From Microbacterium sp. H83 (GTDB taxonomy: Bacteria > Actinomycetota > Actinomycetes > Actinomycetales > Microbacteriaceae): a stretch of DNA of 64,000 nt. Numbering within the stretch: the first letter of the stretch is position 1; every line of letters starts with the position of its first letter. A model generated the notes under the pieces. It was not told the DNA's origin. It searched no databases and saw only the letters and a program-made list of their open reading frames with translations. The stretch lies in contig NZ_LWCU01000054.1 of NCBI RefSeq assembly GCF_001650405.1, forward strand, positions 62,001 through 126,000, given 5' to 3'. A program made the translations under genes and the position numbers. Shown here piece after piece: positions 49,073 through 59,050 of the stretch.

Positions 49073-49234
49073 TCACTCCTTCGTCGCGGCGCGACCTCGA
49101 AGCAGCCCGATGACGACCGTCGCGAGGAACAGCACGATCCCGAGGACCGCCAGCCAGAGCAGCCCCTTGATCACGAAGCCGAACACGGCGAGACCGGCCC
49201 AGACGACGAGAAGGATGATGAGCAGTGTCCACAT
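49073..49234 (-). CDS. 53-residue hydrophobic membrane protein
   Basis: This small protein is almost entirely hydrophobic: MWTLLIILLVVWAGLAVFGF, a lysine near residue 23, a second helix GLLWLAVLGIVLFLATVVIGLL, and the polar end RGRAATKE. It should form two short membrane helices in a hairpin. Proteins of this kind are common in actinobacteria with no assigned role. The ATG at 49234 follows GATGCT and six bases, matching the leaderless pattern except for its first base. It ends 32 bases before the hexapeptide gene's own start. Confidence 0.75.
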   Translation of the reverse strand: MWTLLIILLVVWAGLAVFGFVIKGLLWLAVLGIVLFLATVVIGLLRGRAATKE

Positions 49235-49309
49235 GCGCACAGCATCCGGCCGTGTCGGACGGACCGGACACCCCGTTGACGTGATCGACGACCCGCGCTA
49301 GCCCGCTGC

Positions 49310-49315
49310 TACGCT
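49310..49315 (+). promoter_or_regulatory. -10 box before the mini-ORF and the SDR gene
   Basis: TACGCT lies seven bases before the ATG of a four-codon reading frame at 49323 and about 88 bases before the SDR start. Confidence 0.45.
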
Positions 49316-49322
49316 GGCCCCC

Positions 49323-49337
49323 ATGCAATGCCGGTGA
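49323..49337 (+). CDS. Possible mini leader ORF (4 codons plus stop) before the SDR gene
   Basis: ATG-CAA-TGC-CGG-TGA begins at the predicted transcription start, so a ribosome could start on it without a leader. It encodes MQCR. Whether it regulates the SDR gene behind it is unknown. Confidence 0.3.
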   Translation: MQCR

Positions 49338-49403
49338 CTCGATCCCCCTCCGCTCTCGGGCCGCTCTCGCGCGCCCACGGCACGATCGATCGAAAGGCAC
49401 CGC

Positions 49404-50288
49404 ATGCAGTCCCCCTCGCTCCCCCTCCTCGGCAGGACGGCCCTCGTCACCGGCGTCTCCCGTCGCCGCGGCATCGGCTACGCCACCGCCACGACCCTCG
49501 CGGCACTCGGCGCGAACGTCCACATCCACCACTTCCGTCCCCATGACCTCGACCACCCGTGGGGCGGCGATGATCTCGACGCCGTCCGCGCCGGGATCGC
49601 CGCCGCGCTCGTCGACGGCGCGCGCTCCGGCGACACGGCAGCGGACCTCCGCGATCCCGAGCAGATCGAGCCGCTCCTCGACGCCGCGGAGGGGCTGAGC
49701 GGCACGCTCGACATCCTCGTGTGCAATCAGGCCATGAGCGGAGGCGACGGATCGATCTTCGACATGACCGCGGACCGCCTCGACGCGCACTGGCAGGCGA
49801 ATGCACGGGCGACGCTGCTCCTCACCGCCGGGCTCGCGCGCAGACGGCGACGGGAGCTCGGCGGCGGGGCCACGGAAGCCGCCGCCCGCCCCGGCGACCG
49901 CATCGAGGCTGCCGGGCCGTTCGAGAGACCCACCGGACACGTGATCTGGATGACCTCGGGGCAGGGGCACAGCGCGATGCGCGGCGAGATCTCCTACGCG
50001 ACGAGCAAGGCGGCGCTCGCCGGCATCACCCGATCCACCGCCGCGGAGCTCCTCGACGTCGGGATCGTGCTCAACACCGTGAACCCGGGTCCGGTCAACA
50101 CCGGCTATCTGGACGAGGAGACCACCGACCGTGATCTGTCGGGAGTCGCCGAATGGATCGCCGGCACGCCGTTCGGCCGGGTCGGGCGCCCCGACGATCC
50201 GGCGCGGCTGATCGGCTGGCTGTGCTCGGACGCCGGATCGTGGGTCGTCGGGCAGGTGCTCACCTCGGACGGGGGCTTCTCGCTGTGA
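49404..50288 (+). CDS. SDR-family oxidoreductase
   Basis: This 294-residue NAD(P)-dependent reductase of the short-chain family has the cofactor motif VTGVSRRRGIGYATA near residue 15. The usual NNAG motif is altered to CNQA near residue 107. The catalytic Ser is in VIWMTSGQG and the Tyr-x-x-x-Lys in SYATSKAALAG. The family end motif DGGFSL is intact. A polar insert of about 20 residues precedes the catalytic Ser, which makes the protein longer than the usual 250. The substrate is unknown. A predicted promoter and a four-codon mini-ORF lie upstream; the ATG has an AAAGG site. Confidence 0.88.
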   Translation: MQSPSLPLLGRTALVTGVSRRRGIGYATATTLAALGANVHIHHFRPHDLDHPWGGDDLDAVRAGIAAALVDGARSGDTAADLRDPEQIEPLLDAAEGLSGTLDILVCNQAMSGGDGSIFDMTADRLDAHWQANARATLLLTAGLARRRRRELGGGATEAAARPGDRIEAAGPFERPTGHVIWMTSGQGHSAMRGEISYATSKAALAGITRSTAAELLDVGIVLNTVNPGPVNTGYLDEETTDRDLSGVAEWIAGTPFGRVGRPDDPARLIGWLCSDAGSWVVGQVLTSDGGFSL

Positions 50289-50324
50289 TCGAGATCGGGC
50301 ATTGATCGAACGATCCGACGGATC

Positions 50325-50330
50325 TAGCCT
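50325..50330 (+). promoter_or_regulatory. -10 box of the VOC gene
   Basis: TAGCCT, then GCAGGC, then the ATG at 50337. Confidence 0.55.
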
Positions 50331-50336
50331 GCAGGC

Positions 50337-50696
50337 ATGGTCGTCTCGAGCCTGTTCCCGATCCTGCGGACATCCGACCTGCCTCGACTGCAGGCGTTCT
50401 ACGAAGCGGCGTTCGGCGCGGTCGTGACCTACCGCTTCGACCACGAGGGCGTCGACGTCTATGTGGCTCTCGCGGTCGGCGACGGGGCTCTCGCCATCGG
50501 GTTCGCTCCGGATGCCGTCCGCGGGGACGCCGTGGCCGTGTGGCTCTACACCGACGACGCCGACGCGGCCTTCGCGCGCGCCGTGGCGGCGGGTGCAGGG
50601 GCGGTCTCCGCGCCCGCCGACCAGCCGTGGGGCGAGCGGGTCGCCGAGGTCAGAGACCCTGACGGAAACCCGCTCTACCTCGCGACGGCCGGCTGA
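50337..50696 (+). CDS. VOC (glyoxalase/bleomycin resistance fold) protein
   Basis: This 119-residue small metal-binding fold protein begins with LFPILRTSDLPRLQAFYEAAFGA, then a second beta-alpha unit with VWLYTDDADAAFARAVAAGA. It ends WGERVAEVRDPDGNPLYLA, the usual VOC closing strand. Such proteins are glyoxalases, dioxygenases or drug-binding proteins; function cannot be narrowed. The ATG has a TAGCCT box at six bases. Its last 22 bases overlap the end of mfd on the other strand, so the two genes share their termini. Confidence 0.88.
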   Translation: MVVSSLFPILRTSDLPRLQAFYEAAFGAVVTYRFDHEGVDVYVALAVGDGALAIGFAPDAVRGDAVAVWLYTDDADAAFARAVAAGAGAVSAPADQPWGERVAEVRDPDGNPLYLATAG

Positions 50697-53600
50697 GGCG
50701 CACCCTGGTCTGCTGCGGCGGGCTCCGGGAAGATCGCGGTGAACAGCTGGCCCACCCACTCCAGCAGCTCCGCGTCCGGCAGCGGCTCGACGCCGACGCC
50801 GATGGCGGCGGGTACCGTCGGCATCGGCACGACGAGCGCTTCGCCCCCGGAGACCAGCTTCGCCTTCGGGTACAGGCGCTGCAGCCGCACCTTGATCGAG
50901 TCCTCGAGTCGGGCGGGAGCGATCCGCAGGTTCGAGCCCATGACCACGACGTCCGCGAGGCCGACGCGGGCGGCGCGGCGTCGCAGTCGCGCGATCGCGA
51001 TCAGGCCCTCCACCTCCTCGGGCGGGGTGCCGTAGCGGTCGGTGAGCTCCTCGATGACCAGGTCGATCGCGTCGTCCTTCGCGGTCGCCGCGGATGCCGC
51101 GGACAGCTTCTGGTAGGCCTCGAGCCGCAACCGCTCGCTGTCGATGTAGTACTCCGGGATGCGGGCGTCGAGCGGGAGCTCGAGACGCAGCTCCTGCCCC
51201 GTCTCGACCTCGTCGCCGCGGAAGGTCGCGACCGCCTCGCCGATCATGCGCAGGTAGAGATCGAAGCCGACGCCGGCGATGTGGCCGGCCTGCTCGGCGC
51301 CGAGGAGGCTGCCCGCGCCGCGCAGCTCGAGGTCCTTCAGCGCGACCTGCATGCCCGATCCGAGGTCGTTGTTCACGGCGATGGTCTGGAGTCGATCGGC
51401 CGCGGTCTCGCTGAGCGGCTTCATGTCGTCATAGAGGAAGTACGCGTACGCGCGCTCGCGGCCGCGGCCCACCCGACCGCGCAGCTGGTGGAGCTGGCTC
51501 AGCCCGTACTTGTCCGCGCGGTCGATGATGATGGTGTTCGCGTTGGAGATGTCGAGACCGGTCTCGATGATCGTGGTCGACACCAGGACGTCGAACTTGC
51601 GCTCCCAGAAGTCGTCGACGACCTGCTCGAGCGCGTGCTCGCCCATCTGACCGTGCGCCACGGCGATCCGCGCCTCGGGGACGAGCTCGGCGAGCTCCGC
51701 GGCGACGCGCTGGATCGACTGCACGCGGTTGTGCACGAAGAAGACCTGTCCCTCGCGCAGGATCTCCCGTCGGATGGCGGCCGCGATCTGCTTGTCGCTG
51801 CGGGGTCCCACGAACGACAGGATCGGATGCCGGTCCTCCGGCGGCGTCGCGAGGGTGGACATCTCCCGGATGCCGGTCACCGCCATCTCGAGCGTCCGCG
51901 GGATCGGCGTCGCGCTCATCGCGAGGATGTCGACGTTCGTCTTCATCTTCTTGAGGGCGTCCTTGTGCTCGACGCCGAAGCGCTGCTCCTCGTCGATGAT
52001 CATCAGTCCGAGGTCTTTGAACAGCACCTGATCGGTGAGGATGCGGTGCGTGCCGATGACCATGTCCACCGTGCCGTCGAGGAGGCCGGCCAGCGTGAGC
52101 CGGGCCTCCTTGTCGGTCTGGAATCGGGACAGCGGACGCACCTTGACGGGGAAGCCGGCGAACCGCTCGGTGAAGGTCTCGAGGTGCTGCTTCACGAGGA
52201 GCGTCGTCGGGACGAGCATCGCGACCTGCTTGCCGTCCTGGATCGCCTTGAAGGCGGCACGCACGGCGACCTCGGTCTTGCCGAAGCCGACATCGCCGGA
52301 CAGCAGCCGGTCCATCGGGATCGGCCGCTCCATGTCGGCCTTGATCTCGTCGATCGTCTGCAGCTGGTCGTGGGTCTCGGCGAACGGGAACGCCTCTTCG
52401 AGCTCGCGCTGCCAGGGTGTGTCCGGGCCGAAGGCGTATCCCTTCGCGCTCATGCGCGCCGAGTAGAGCTTGACCAGCTCGACCGCGATGTCGCGCACCG
52501 CCCTGCGGGCCTTGCCCTTGGCCTGCGCCCAGTCGCTGCCGCCCATCTTGGAGAGCGTGGGGGCCTCGCCTCCCACGTACTTCGAGAGCAGGTCGAGCTG
52601 GTCGGTCGGGACGAACAGCTTGTCTCCCGGGTAGCCGCGCTTCGAGGGGGCGTACTCCAGAACGAGGTAGTCGCGGACGGATTTCGTCGCATTGCGGCCG
52701 CCGGTCGACACCTCGCGCTGCGTCATCTCGACGAAGCGGCCGATCCCGTGCGTCGCGTGCACGACGAAGTCGCCGGGCTTCAGCTGCAGCGGGTCGACGA
52801 CGTTCTTGCGACGCGAGGCGAGCTTCTTGACCACCCGCTGGTCGCCGCCGATGGTCCGGCCGTAGAACTCGTTGTCGGTGAGCACCGCGAGCTTCGCCTC
52901 GGGAACCTGGAAGCCGGCCTCGACCGAGCCGGTGACGAGCGTGGCGACCCCTGCATCGGGCGCGGTGTCGAGGGTCTCGACGATGCGCGCCGCGATGCCG
53001 CGGTCGGACAGCACGTCGCGGGCGCGATCGACGAGACCGGCGCCGGCGGAGATCACGACCACGCGCCAGCCGTCGGCGACCTTGGCGTCGACGAACGAGA
53101 TCGCACCGTCGACGTTGCCGTGGAAGGAGGGGATCACCGACGCGTCGATCGTCTCGGCGTCCTCCCCGCCCATCGCGAACGGGCTCAGGCGCCACCACAC
53201 GCCCCCACGGTCGCGGACCACTTCGCGGAGCTGTGCGATCGTGAGGAAGTCGCCGGCGCCGAGGTCGATCGGCGCGGAGGCGCCCGACGTCGCGGCGCTC
53301 CACGCCGCGTCGAGGAACTCGCGGTTGGTCTCGCCGAGCGTGATGGCCCGGGCGCTCGAGCGCTCGGGGTCGACGACGGCGGTCGCGCTGCCCGCGGGCA
53401 GGTACTCGGCGAGTGACTTGAGCGGTCCGGAGACGGCCGGGAGCAGCGACTCCATGCCCTCCACCGGGATGCCCTCGGACATCTTCTCGAGCATGCCCGA
53501 GATCGCGGGGAACGCCCCGATCAGCGCCCGCGCACGGTCGCGCACGTCGGGCGTGAGCAGCAGCTCGCGGCTCGGTGGGAGGTCGACGCCGTCGACGTCG

Positions 53601-54268
53601 CCGGGGAGGGAGCGCTGGTCGGCGACGGAGAACGCGCGGATCTGGTCGATCTCATCGCCGAAGAACTCGACGCGGTACGGATGCTCCGAGATGGGCGGAA
53701 AGACGTCGAGGATGCCGCCGCGCACCGCGAACTCGCCGCGCCCGGACACCATGTCGACCCGGGAGTACGCGCGCTCGACGAGCTGCTCGGCCACGTGGTC
53801 GAGCTCGGTGCCGCGACTGCCGAGCCTGAGCTCCAGCGGCACGATCTCCCCGAGGTTCCCGGCGATCGGCTGGAGCGCAGCGCGCACCGAGGCCACGACG
53901 ACGAGCGGGTGGTCGCCGGTCCACTCGGCGATGCGGCGAAGCGTCTGCAACCGCTGGCCGACCGTGTCGGGGCTCGGGCTCAGCCGTTCGTGGGGCAGCG
54001 TCTCCCACGCGGGGAACGTGACGACCTCGGCGTCGGGGATGTAGGCGGCGAGCGCGCCCGCGAGACTCTCGGCGCGGCGTCCTGTGGGGACGACGGTGAG
54101 CAGCGCCGCCGGCTGCCCCGCGGCCCGACGCTTGTCGAGCAGGCCGGCGAGCGCAGGGGCGTCCAACCCGTCGACGAGGCCGAGATCGGCGTCGGTCTGC
54201 GCCCAGCTGAGGGCGTCACGATACAGAGACGCCTCTTCCAAGGCGCGCAGAATCCCCGGAACAGTCAC
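50675..54268 (-). CDS. mfd: Transcription-repair coupling factor Mfd
   Basis: Mfd removes RNA polymerase stalled at DNA damage and recruits UvrA. The 1197-residue protein has the UvrB-like N-terminal domains (residues about 1-350). The RNA-polymerase-binding CarD-like domain begins at LKPGDFVVHATHGIGRFVEM (near 500). The RecG-like translocase has Walker A SGDVGFGKTEVAVRA, Walker B MIIDEEQRFGVEHK, SATPIPRTL and the TRG motif area QLHQLRGRVGRGRERAYAYF. A C-terminal D7 domain ends in an Ala/Pro/Gln tail. GTG at 54268 is six bases from TAGGCT. Its 3' end overlaps the VOC gene by 22 bases. Confidence 0.97.
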   Translation of the reverse strand: MTVPGILRALEEASLYRDALSWAQTDADLGLVDGLDAPALAGLLDKRRAAGQPAALLTVVPTGRRAESLAGALAAYIPDAEVVTFPAWETLPHERLSPSPDTVGQRLQTLRRIAEWTGDHPLVVVASVRAALQPIAGNLGEIVPLELRLGSRGTELDHVAEQLVERAYSRVDMVSGRGEFAVRGGILDVFPPISEHPYRVEFFGDEIDQIRAFSVADQRSLPGDVDGVDLPPSRELLLTPDVRDRARALIGAFPAISGMLEKMSEGIPVEGMESLLPAVSGPLKSLAEYLPAGSATAVVDPERSSARAITLGETNREFLDAAWSAATSGASAPIDLGAGDFLTIAQLREVVRDRGGVWWRLSPFAMGGEDAETIDASVIPSFHGNVDGAISFVDAKVADGWRVVVISAGAGLVDRARDVLSDRGIAARIVETLDTAPDAGVATLVTGSVEAGFQVPEAKLAVLTDNEFYGRTIGGDQRVVKKLASRRKNVVDPLQLKPGDFVVHATHGIGRFVEMTQREVSTGGRNATKSVRDYLVLEYAPSKRGYPGDKLFVPTDQLDLLSKYVGGEAPTLSKMGGSDWAQAKGKARRAVRDIAVELVKLYSARMSAKGYAFGPDTPWQRELEEAFPFAETHDQLQTIDEIKADMERPIPMDRLLSGDVGFGKTEVAVRAAFKAIQDGKQVAMLVPTTLLVKQHLETFTERFAGFPVKVRPLSRFQTDKEARLTLAGLLDGTVDMVIGTHRILTDQVLFKDLGLMIIDEEQRFGVEHKDALKKMKTNVDILAMSATPIPRTLEMAVTGIREMSTLATPPEDRHPILSFVGPRSDKQIAAAIRREILREGQVFFVHNRVQSIQRVAAELAELVPEARIAVAHGQMGEHALEQVVDDFWERKFDVLVSTTIIETGLDISNANTIIIDRADKYGLSQLHQLRGRVGRGRERAYAYFLYDDMKPLSETAADRLQTIAVNNDLGSGMQVALKDLELRGAGSLLGAEQAGHIAGVGFDLYLRMIGEAVATFRGDEVETGQELRLELPLDARIPEYYIDSERLRLEAYQKLSAASAATAKDDAIDLVIEELTDRYGTPPEEVEGLIAIARLRRRAARVGLADVVVMGSNLRIAPARLEDSIKVRLQRLYPKAKLVSGGEALVVPMPTVPAAIGVGVEPLPDAELLEWVGQLFTAIFPEPAAADQGAPQPAVAR

Positions 54269-54274
54269 CGGACA

Positions 54275-54280
54275 AGCCTA
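54275..54280 (-). promoter_or_regulatory. mfd: -10 box of mfd
   Basis: TAGGCT on the minus strand, then TGTCCG, then the GTG at 54268. Confidence 0.6.
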
Positions 54281-54334
54281 ACCGTGGCGTCGGACACCGG
54301 GACCTCGGACGACGACATCGCCTCCCCGCCTCAC

Positions 54335-54340
54335 TAGGCT
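54335..54340 (+). promoter_or_regulatory. -10 box of the GNAT gene
   Basis: TAGGCT, the same hexamer as the divergent mfd box, then CTCGGA, then the ATG at 54347. Confidence 0.6.
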
Positions 54341-54346
54341 CTCGGA

Positions 54347-54910
54347 ATGGAGAAGGTCGCACTCATCACCGAGCGCCTCGTCCTGCGAGCGCCGACGGAC
54401 GCCGACGCCGCGGCGATCGAGGCCGCGTGCCAGGATCCGGCGATCCCCCGCTGGACGACCGTTCCGAGTCCGTACGCCAGGAAGGACGCGGACGACTTCG
54501 TCCGACTCGTCGACGAGTGGTGGGCGAGCGGGGTGGAGACCGTCTGGGCGATCTTCGCGGAGGATCGGCTCGTGGGGATGATCGGCCTGCACGACATCGC
54601 GCGGCATCACGCCGGCGGGCACGCCGAGATCGGATTCTGGGCGGGTCGGGAGGCGCGGGGCCGCGGATACATGACGGAGGCCGCCCGCGCGGTGGTCGAC
54701 TGGGGATTCTCGGAGCTCCGGCTCGCCCGCATCGCGTGGCGGGCGGTCGCCGGCAATGTGCCGTCGGCGCGCACGGCACGCGCTCTGGGCTTCCGCTACG
54801 AGGGCCTGCAGCGTCAGGCTCTCACGAGCCCGCGCGGGCGGGACGACGGCTGGTTCGCCGGCCTCCTGCCCGACGATGACCGCTCCCCCGTCGACTGGCC
54901 CGTGCTCTAG
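54347..54910 (+). CDS. GNAT N-acetyltransferase, RimJ/RimL type
   Basis: This 187-residue acetyl-CoA-dependent transferase starts ITERLVLRAPTDADAAAIEAAC, as in RimJ/RimL proteins. The acetyl-CoA site lies around EIGFWAGREARGRGYMTEAARAVVDWGF, where the conserved Q/R-x-x-G-x-G is read as REARGRGY. SARTARALGFRYEGLQRQ follows. The acceptor could be a protein N-terminus or a small amine. The ATG has a TAGGCT box at six bases, shared in sequence with the divergent mfd box. It is followed 33 bases later by the DNA glycosylase gene. Confidence 0.88.
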   Translation: MEKVALITERLVLRAPTDADAAAIEAACQDPAIPRWTTVPSPYARKDADDFVRLVDEWWASGVETVWAIFAEDRLVGMIGLHDIARHHAGGHAEIGFWAGREARGRGYMTEAARAVVDWGFSELRLARIAWRAVAGNVPSARTARALGFRYEGLQRQALTSPRGRDDGWFAGLLPDDDRSPVDWPVL

Positions 54911-54943
54911 GCGCATGTCGGACCCCGATGGCAGGATGGGCGC

Positions 54944-55807
54944 ATGCCCGAGATGCCGGAAGTACAGGGCCTGACCGCGTTCCTCGCCGAACGAGCCGTC
55001 GGCCGCACGATCGTGCGCACGAGCGTGGGAGCGATCGCCGCGCTGAAGACCTACGACCCGCCGAACACCGCGCTCCACGGCGCCGAGATCACGGCGGCCT
55101 CTCGTCGGGGCAAGTTCGTCGTCCTGTCCTGCGCCGCGGACCTGCATCTCGTGTTCCATCTCGCCAAGGCGGGATGGCTGCGGTGGTACGAGATGCTGCC
55201 CGCGACGCCGATCAAGCCCGGAAAGTCACCCATCGCGCTGCGTGTCGGTCTCGACGACGAGAGCGGGTTCGACCTCACCGAGGCGGGCACGAAGAAGTCC
55301 CTCGCCGTGTACGTGGTGCGCAACCCCGAAGACGTCCCCGGCATCGCCCGCCTCGGCCCCGACCCGCTCGACCCCGACTTCACCCGTGATGTGTTCGCCG
55401 GACTCCTCGCCGGGCGCCGCACGCAGATCAAGGGGCTGCTGCGCGACCAGGCGATCATCGCCGGCATCGGCAACGCCTACTCCGACGAGATCCTGCACGC
55501 GGCGAAGATGTCTCCCTACGCGATCGCCGACACGCTCGACGGGGGCGAGGTCGACCGCCTGTACGCCGCGATGCAGACCACGCTGACCGAGGCGGTCGCG
55601 GAGGCGTCGGGCAAGCCGCCTGCCGACCTCAAAGACGCGAAGCGGCGCGGAATGCAGGTGCACGCGCGCCGCGGCGAAGCCTGCCCGGTGTGCGGCGACA
55701 CCGTGCGCAGCGTCTTCTTCGCCGATCGGTCGATGGAGTACTGCCCCACCTGCCAGACGGGCGGCAAGGTGCTCGCGGACCGCCGCCTCTCCCGGCTGCT
55801 GAAGTGA
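54944..55807 (+). CDS. Fpg/Nei-family DNA glycosylase/AP lyase
   Basis: This 287-residue base-excision-repair enzyme begins MPEMPEV; after Met removal, Pro-Glu provide the Schiff base nucleophile and the acid. The helix-two-turn-helix segment is IKGLLRDQAIIAGIGNAYSDEILHAA near residues 165-190. A C-terminal zinc finger has CPVCG and CPTC, ending in GGKVLADRRL. An LARRGE-like start is absent. Whether it prefers oxidised purines (Fpg) or pyrimidines (Nei) is not decided by these motifs. The ATG follows CAGGAT and six bases, one mismatch from the leaderless consensus. Confidence 0.92.
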   Translation: MPEMPEVQGLTAFLAERAVGRTIVRTSVGAIAALKTYDPPNTALHGAEITAASRRGKFVVLSCAADLHLVFHLAKAGWLRWYEMLPATPIKPGKSPIALRVGLDDESGFDLTEAGTKKSLAVYVVRNPEDVPGIARLGPDPLDPDFTRDVFAGLLAGRRTQIKGLLRDQAIIAGIGNAYSDEILHAAKMSPYAIADTLDGGEVDRLYAAMQTTLTEAVAEASGKPPADLKDAKRRGMQVHARRGEACPVCGDTVRSVFFADRSMEYCPTCQTGGKVLADRRLSRLLK

Positions 55808-55869
55808 TCGCTCCGCTCGGGGGCGTCTGCGTCTCCGACTCGGAATGAAATGCGCGCGGGCGCGTTGAC

Positions 55870-55875
55870 TACACT
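55870..55875 (+). promoter_or_regulatory. -10 box of the riboflavin operon
   Basis: TACACT predicts transcription from about 55882, just before the FMN riboswitch. Confidence 0.5.
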
Positions 55876-55883
55876 CAGATCAA

Positions 55884-56027
55884 CAACGTGCTCCGGGGTC
55901 GGTGGGAATCCGAACCGGCGGTGACAGTCCGCGAGCGTCTCGAGAGATCGGGATGCCGATCCGGTGGAATTCCGGAACCGACGGTGATGCGAGGGAGACC
56001 TCGCTAGTCCGGAAGGGAGGCAGCACG
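55884..56027 (+). ncRNA. FMN riboswitch (RFN element)
   Basis: The conserved RFN blocks are in order: CTCCGGGGTCGGTGGGAATC, CGAACCGGCGGTGACAGTCCGCGAG, a variable arm, CCGGTGGAATTCCGGAACCGACGGTGA, and TAGTCCGGAAGGGAGGCAGCACG. The element binds FMN and lowers expression of the rib operon when flavin is abundant. The spacer 56028-56091 before ribD shows no long T-run, so control of translation through the GGAGAGG region is as likely as termination. Confidence 0.95.
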
Positions 56028-56091
56028 AGACGCACGCGTGCGTCCGTTCCGCCACCCCGACCTCGCCCCGGAGCTCCGGAGAGGACGAGGG

Positions 56092-57156
56092 ATGGCAGTG
56101 AACGAGGCCGAGCACCGGGCGATGACCCGCGCTCTCGCGCTCGCGACGCGCGGACCGCGCGGGGTCAACCCGCAGGTCGGAGCCGTACTCATCTCCCCCG
56201 ACGGGACCGTGCTCGCGGAGGGCTGGCACCACGGCGCGGGAACTCCGCATGCCGAGGTCGACGCGCTCTCGAAGCTCGCTCCGGGTGCGGCGCGCGGCGC
56301 GACCGCCGTCGTCACTCTCGAGCCCTGCAACCACACCGGCCGCACCGGCCCGTGCGCGCTCGCACTCATCGACGCCGGCGTCGCCCGGGTCGTCTACGCC
56401 CTCGACGACCCCGGCGCGGTCTCCGGCGGCGGGGCGGAGCGCCTGCGCGCCGCCGGAGTCGACGTGGAGGCCGGGGAGCAGGCGGATGCCGCGCAGGCGG
56501 TCATCTCCGGGTGGCTCACGGCCCAGCGCCTCGGTCGTCCGCACATCACCGTGAAGTGGGCGCAGAGCCTCGACGGACGCGCCGCGGCGGCCGACGGGTC
56601 GAGCCAGTGGATCACCGGTCCCGCGGCCCGCGCCGACGTGCACCGTCGCAGGGCCTCGGCAGACGCGATCGTGGTCGGCACCGGCACCGTGCTCGCCGAC
56701 GACCCCGCGCTCACGGCGCGCGACGGCGACGCCCTGCTCGCGGATCAGCCGGTGCCCGTCGTCATCGGATCCCGCGCGACGCCGCCGGGAGCCGCCGTCC
56801 GCCGTCATCCGCGCGAGCCCCTCTTCTACGAGACGCACGATCTGCACCGCGTCGTGGCCGACCTCCAGGCCCGCGGCATCCAGAGCGTCTTCGTCGAGGG
56901 CGGCCCGACGCTCGCGAGCGCCTTCGTCGCGCAGGGCCTCGTCGATCGCGTTCTGGCGTACGTAGCCCCGGTGCTGCTGGGCGGCGCGCGGCTGGCGCTG
57001 ACCGACATCGGCGTCCCGTCGATCGACCGGGCCCGCCGACTGACCGTGGAGGAATGGCTGCCTCTGGGCGCGGACCTGCTCGCGATCGCGAGTCCGGAGC
57101 GCACCCGCGACGAGATCGCCGACCCCGAGCGCACCCGAGAAGAAGGAGTCGCCTGA
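56092..57156 (+). CDS. ribD: Bifunctional riboflavin deaminase-reductase
   Basis: RibD deaminates the pyrimidine made from GTP and then reduces its ribosyl side chain, two steps of riboflavin synthesis. The 354-residue protein has a cytidine-deaminase-like N-terminal domain with the zinc motifs HAEVDAL (near residue 50) and PCNHTGRTGPC (near 80). The reductase domain follows from about 145, with VKWAQSLDGRAAAADGSSQWITG and FVEGGPTLASAF. An in-frame GTG at 56038 exists, but the ATG at 56092 has the GGAGAGGACGAGG site and fits the family start. It is the first gene of the riboswitch-controlled operon. The stop shares a base with ribE. Confidence 0.96.
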   Translation: MAVNEAEHRAMTRALALATRGPRGVNPQVGAVLISPDGTVLAEGWHHGAGTPHAEVDALSKLAPGAARGATAVVTLEPCNHTGRTGPCALALIDAGVARVVYALDDPGAVSGGGAERLRAAGVDVEAGEQADAAQAVISGWLTAQRLGRPHITVKWAQSLDGRAAAADGSSQWITGPAARADVHRRRASADAIVVGTGTVLADDPALTARDGDALLADQPVPVVIGSRATPPGAAVRRHPREPLFYETHDLHRVVADLQARGIQSVFVEGGPTLASAFVAQGLVDRVLAYVAPVLLGGARLALTDIGVPSIDRARRLTVEEWLPLGADLLAIASPERTRDEIADPERTREEGVA

Positions 57157-57781
57157 TGTTCACCGGGATCATCGAGGAGATCGGCGAGATCACCGCGATC
57201 GCCCCCGCGGGAGACGGGTGGCGTCTGACCGTGCGTGCCCCGAAGGCGGCATCCGATGCGGTGCACGGCGAATCCATCGCCGTCTCCGGCGTCTGCCTGA
57301 CCGTCGTCGACTCGACGGCCGAGACCTTCGACGCCGACGTGATGAAGCAGACGCTGGACGTCGCCGCGCTGGGCTCGGCGACGGTGGGCACCCGCGTGAA
57401 CATCGAGAAGGCGATGCCGGTCGGCGCTCGACTCGGCGGTCACATCGTGCAGGGCCACGTCGACGGAGTCGGATCCGTCGTGGAGGTGCGTCCGGGTGCG
57501 CAGTGGAGCGTGCTGAGGATCTCGCTGCCCGCCGACCTCGCCCCGCTCGTCGTCGACAAGGGGTCGATCTCGGTCGACGGCACCTCTCTCACCGTCAGCG
57601 CCGTCAGCGCCCCGTCTGACCCGGCACCCTGGTTCGAGGTCTCCCTGATCCCGCAGACCCTCGGCGCGACCACGCTCGGCACGCGCGCGGTCGGAGACCG
57701 CGTCAACCTCGAGACCGACATCCTCGCCCGGCACGTCGAGCGTCTGCTCGCGTTCCGGGCCGCACCGGAAGGAGGCTCGCG

Positions 57782-57785
<4 letters not shown>
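57156..57785 (+). CDS. ribE: Riboflavin synthase, alpha chain
   Basis: This trimeric enzyme joins two lumazine molecules to form riboflavin. The 209-residue protein shows the two lumazine-binding barrels of the family: MFTGIIEEIGEI and ESIAVSGVCLTVV in the first repeat, GGHIVQGHVDGVG at the junction (near residue 100), and KGSISVDGTSLTVS in the second. The family is usually 200-215 residues. The ATG overlaps the ribD stop (TGATG) and its stop overlaps ribBA (ATGA). Confidence 0.96.

Positions 57786-59046
<1,261 letters not shown>

Positions 59047-59050
<4 letters not shown>

Noticed and set aside
55808..56091. A separate small gene in the ribD leader
   Set aside because: The region is explained by the FMN riboswitch; open frames crossing it are out of frame with any conserved product.
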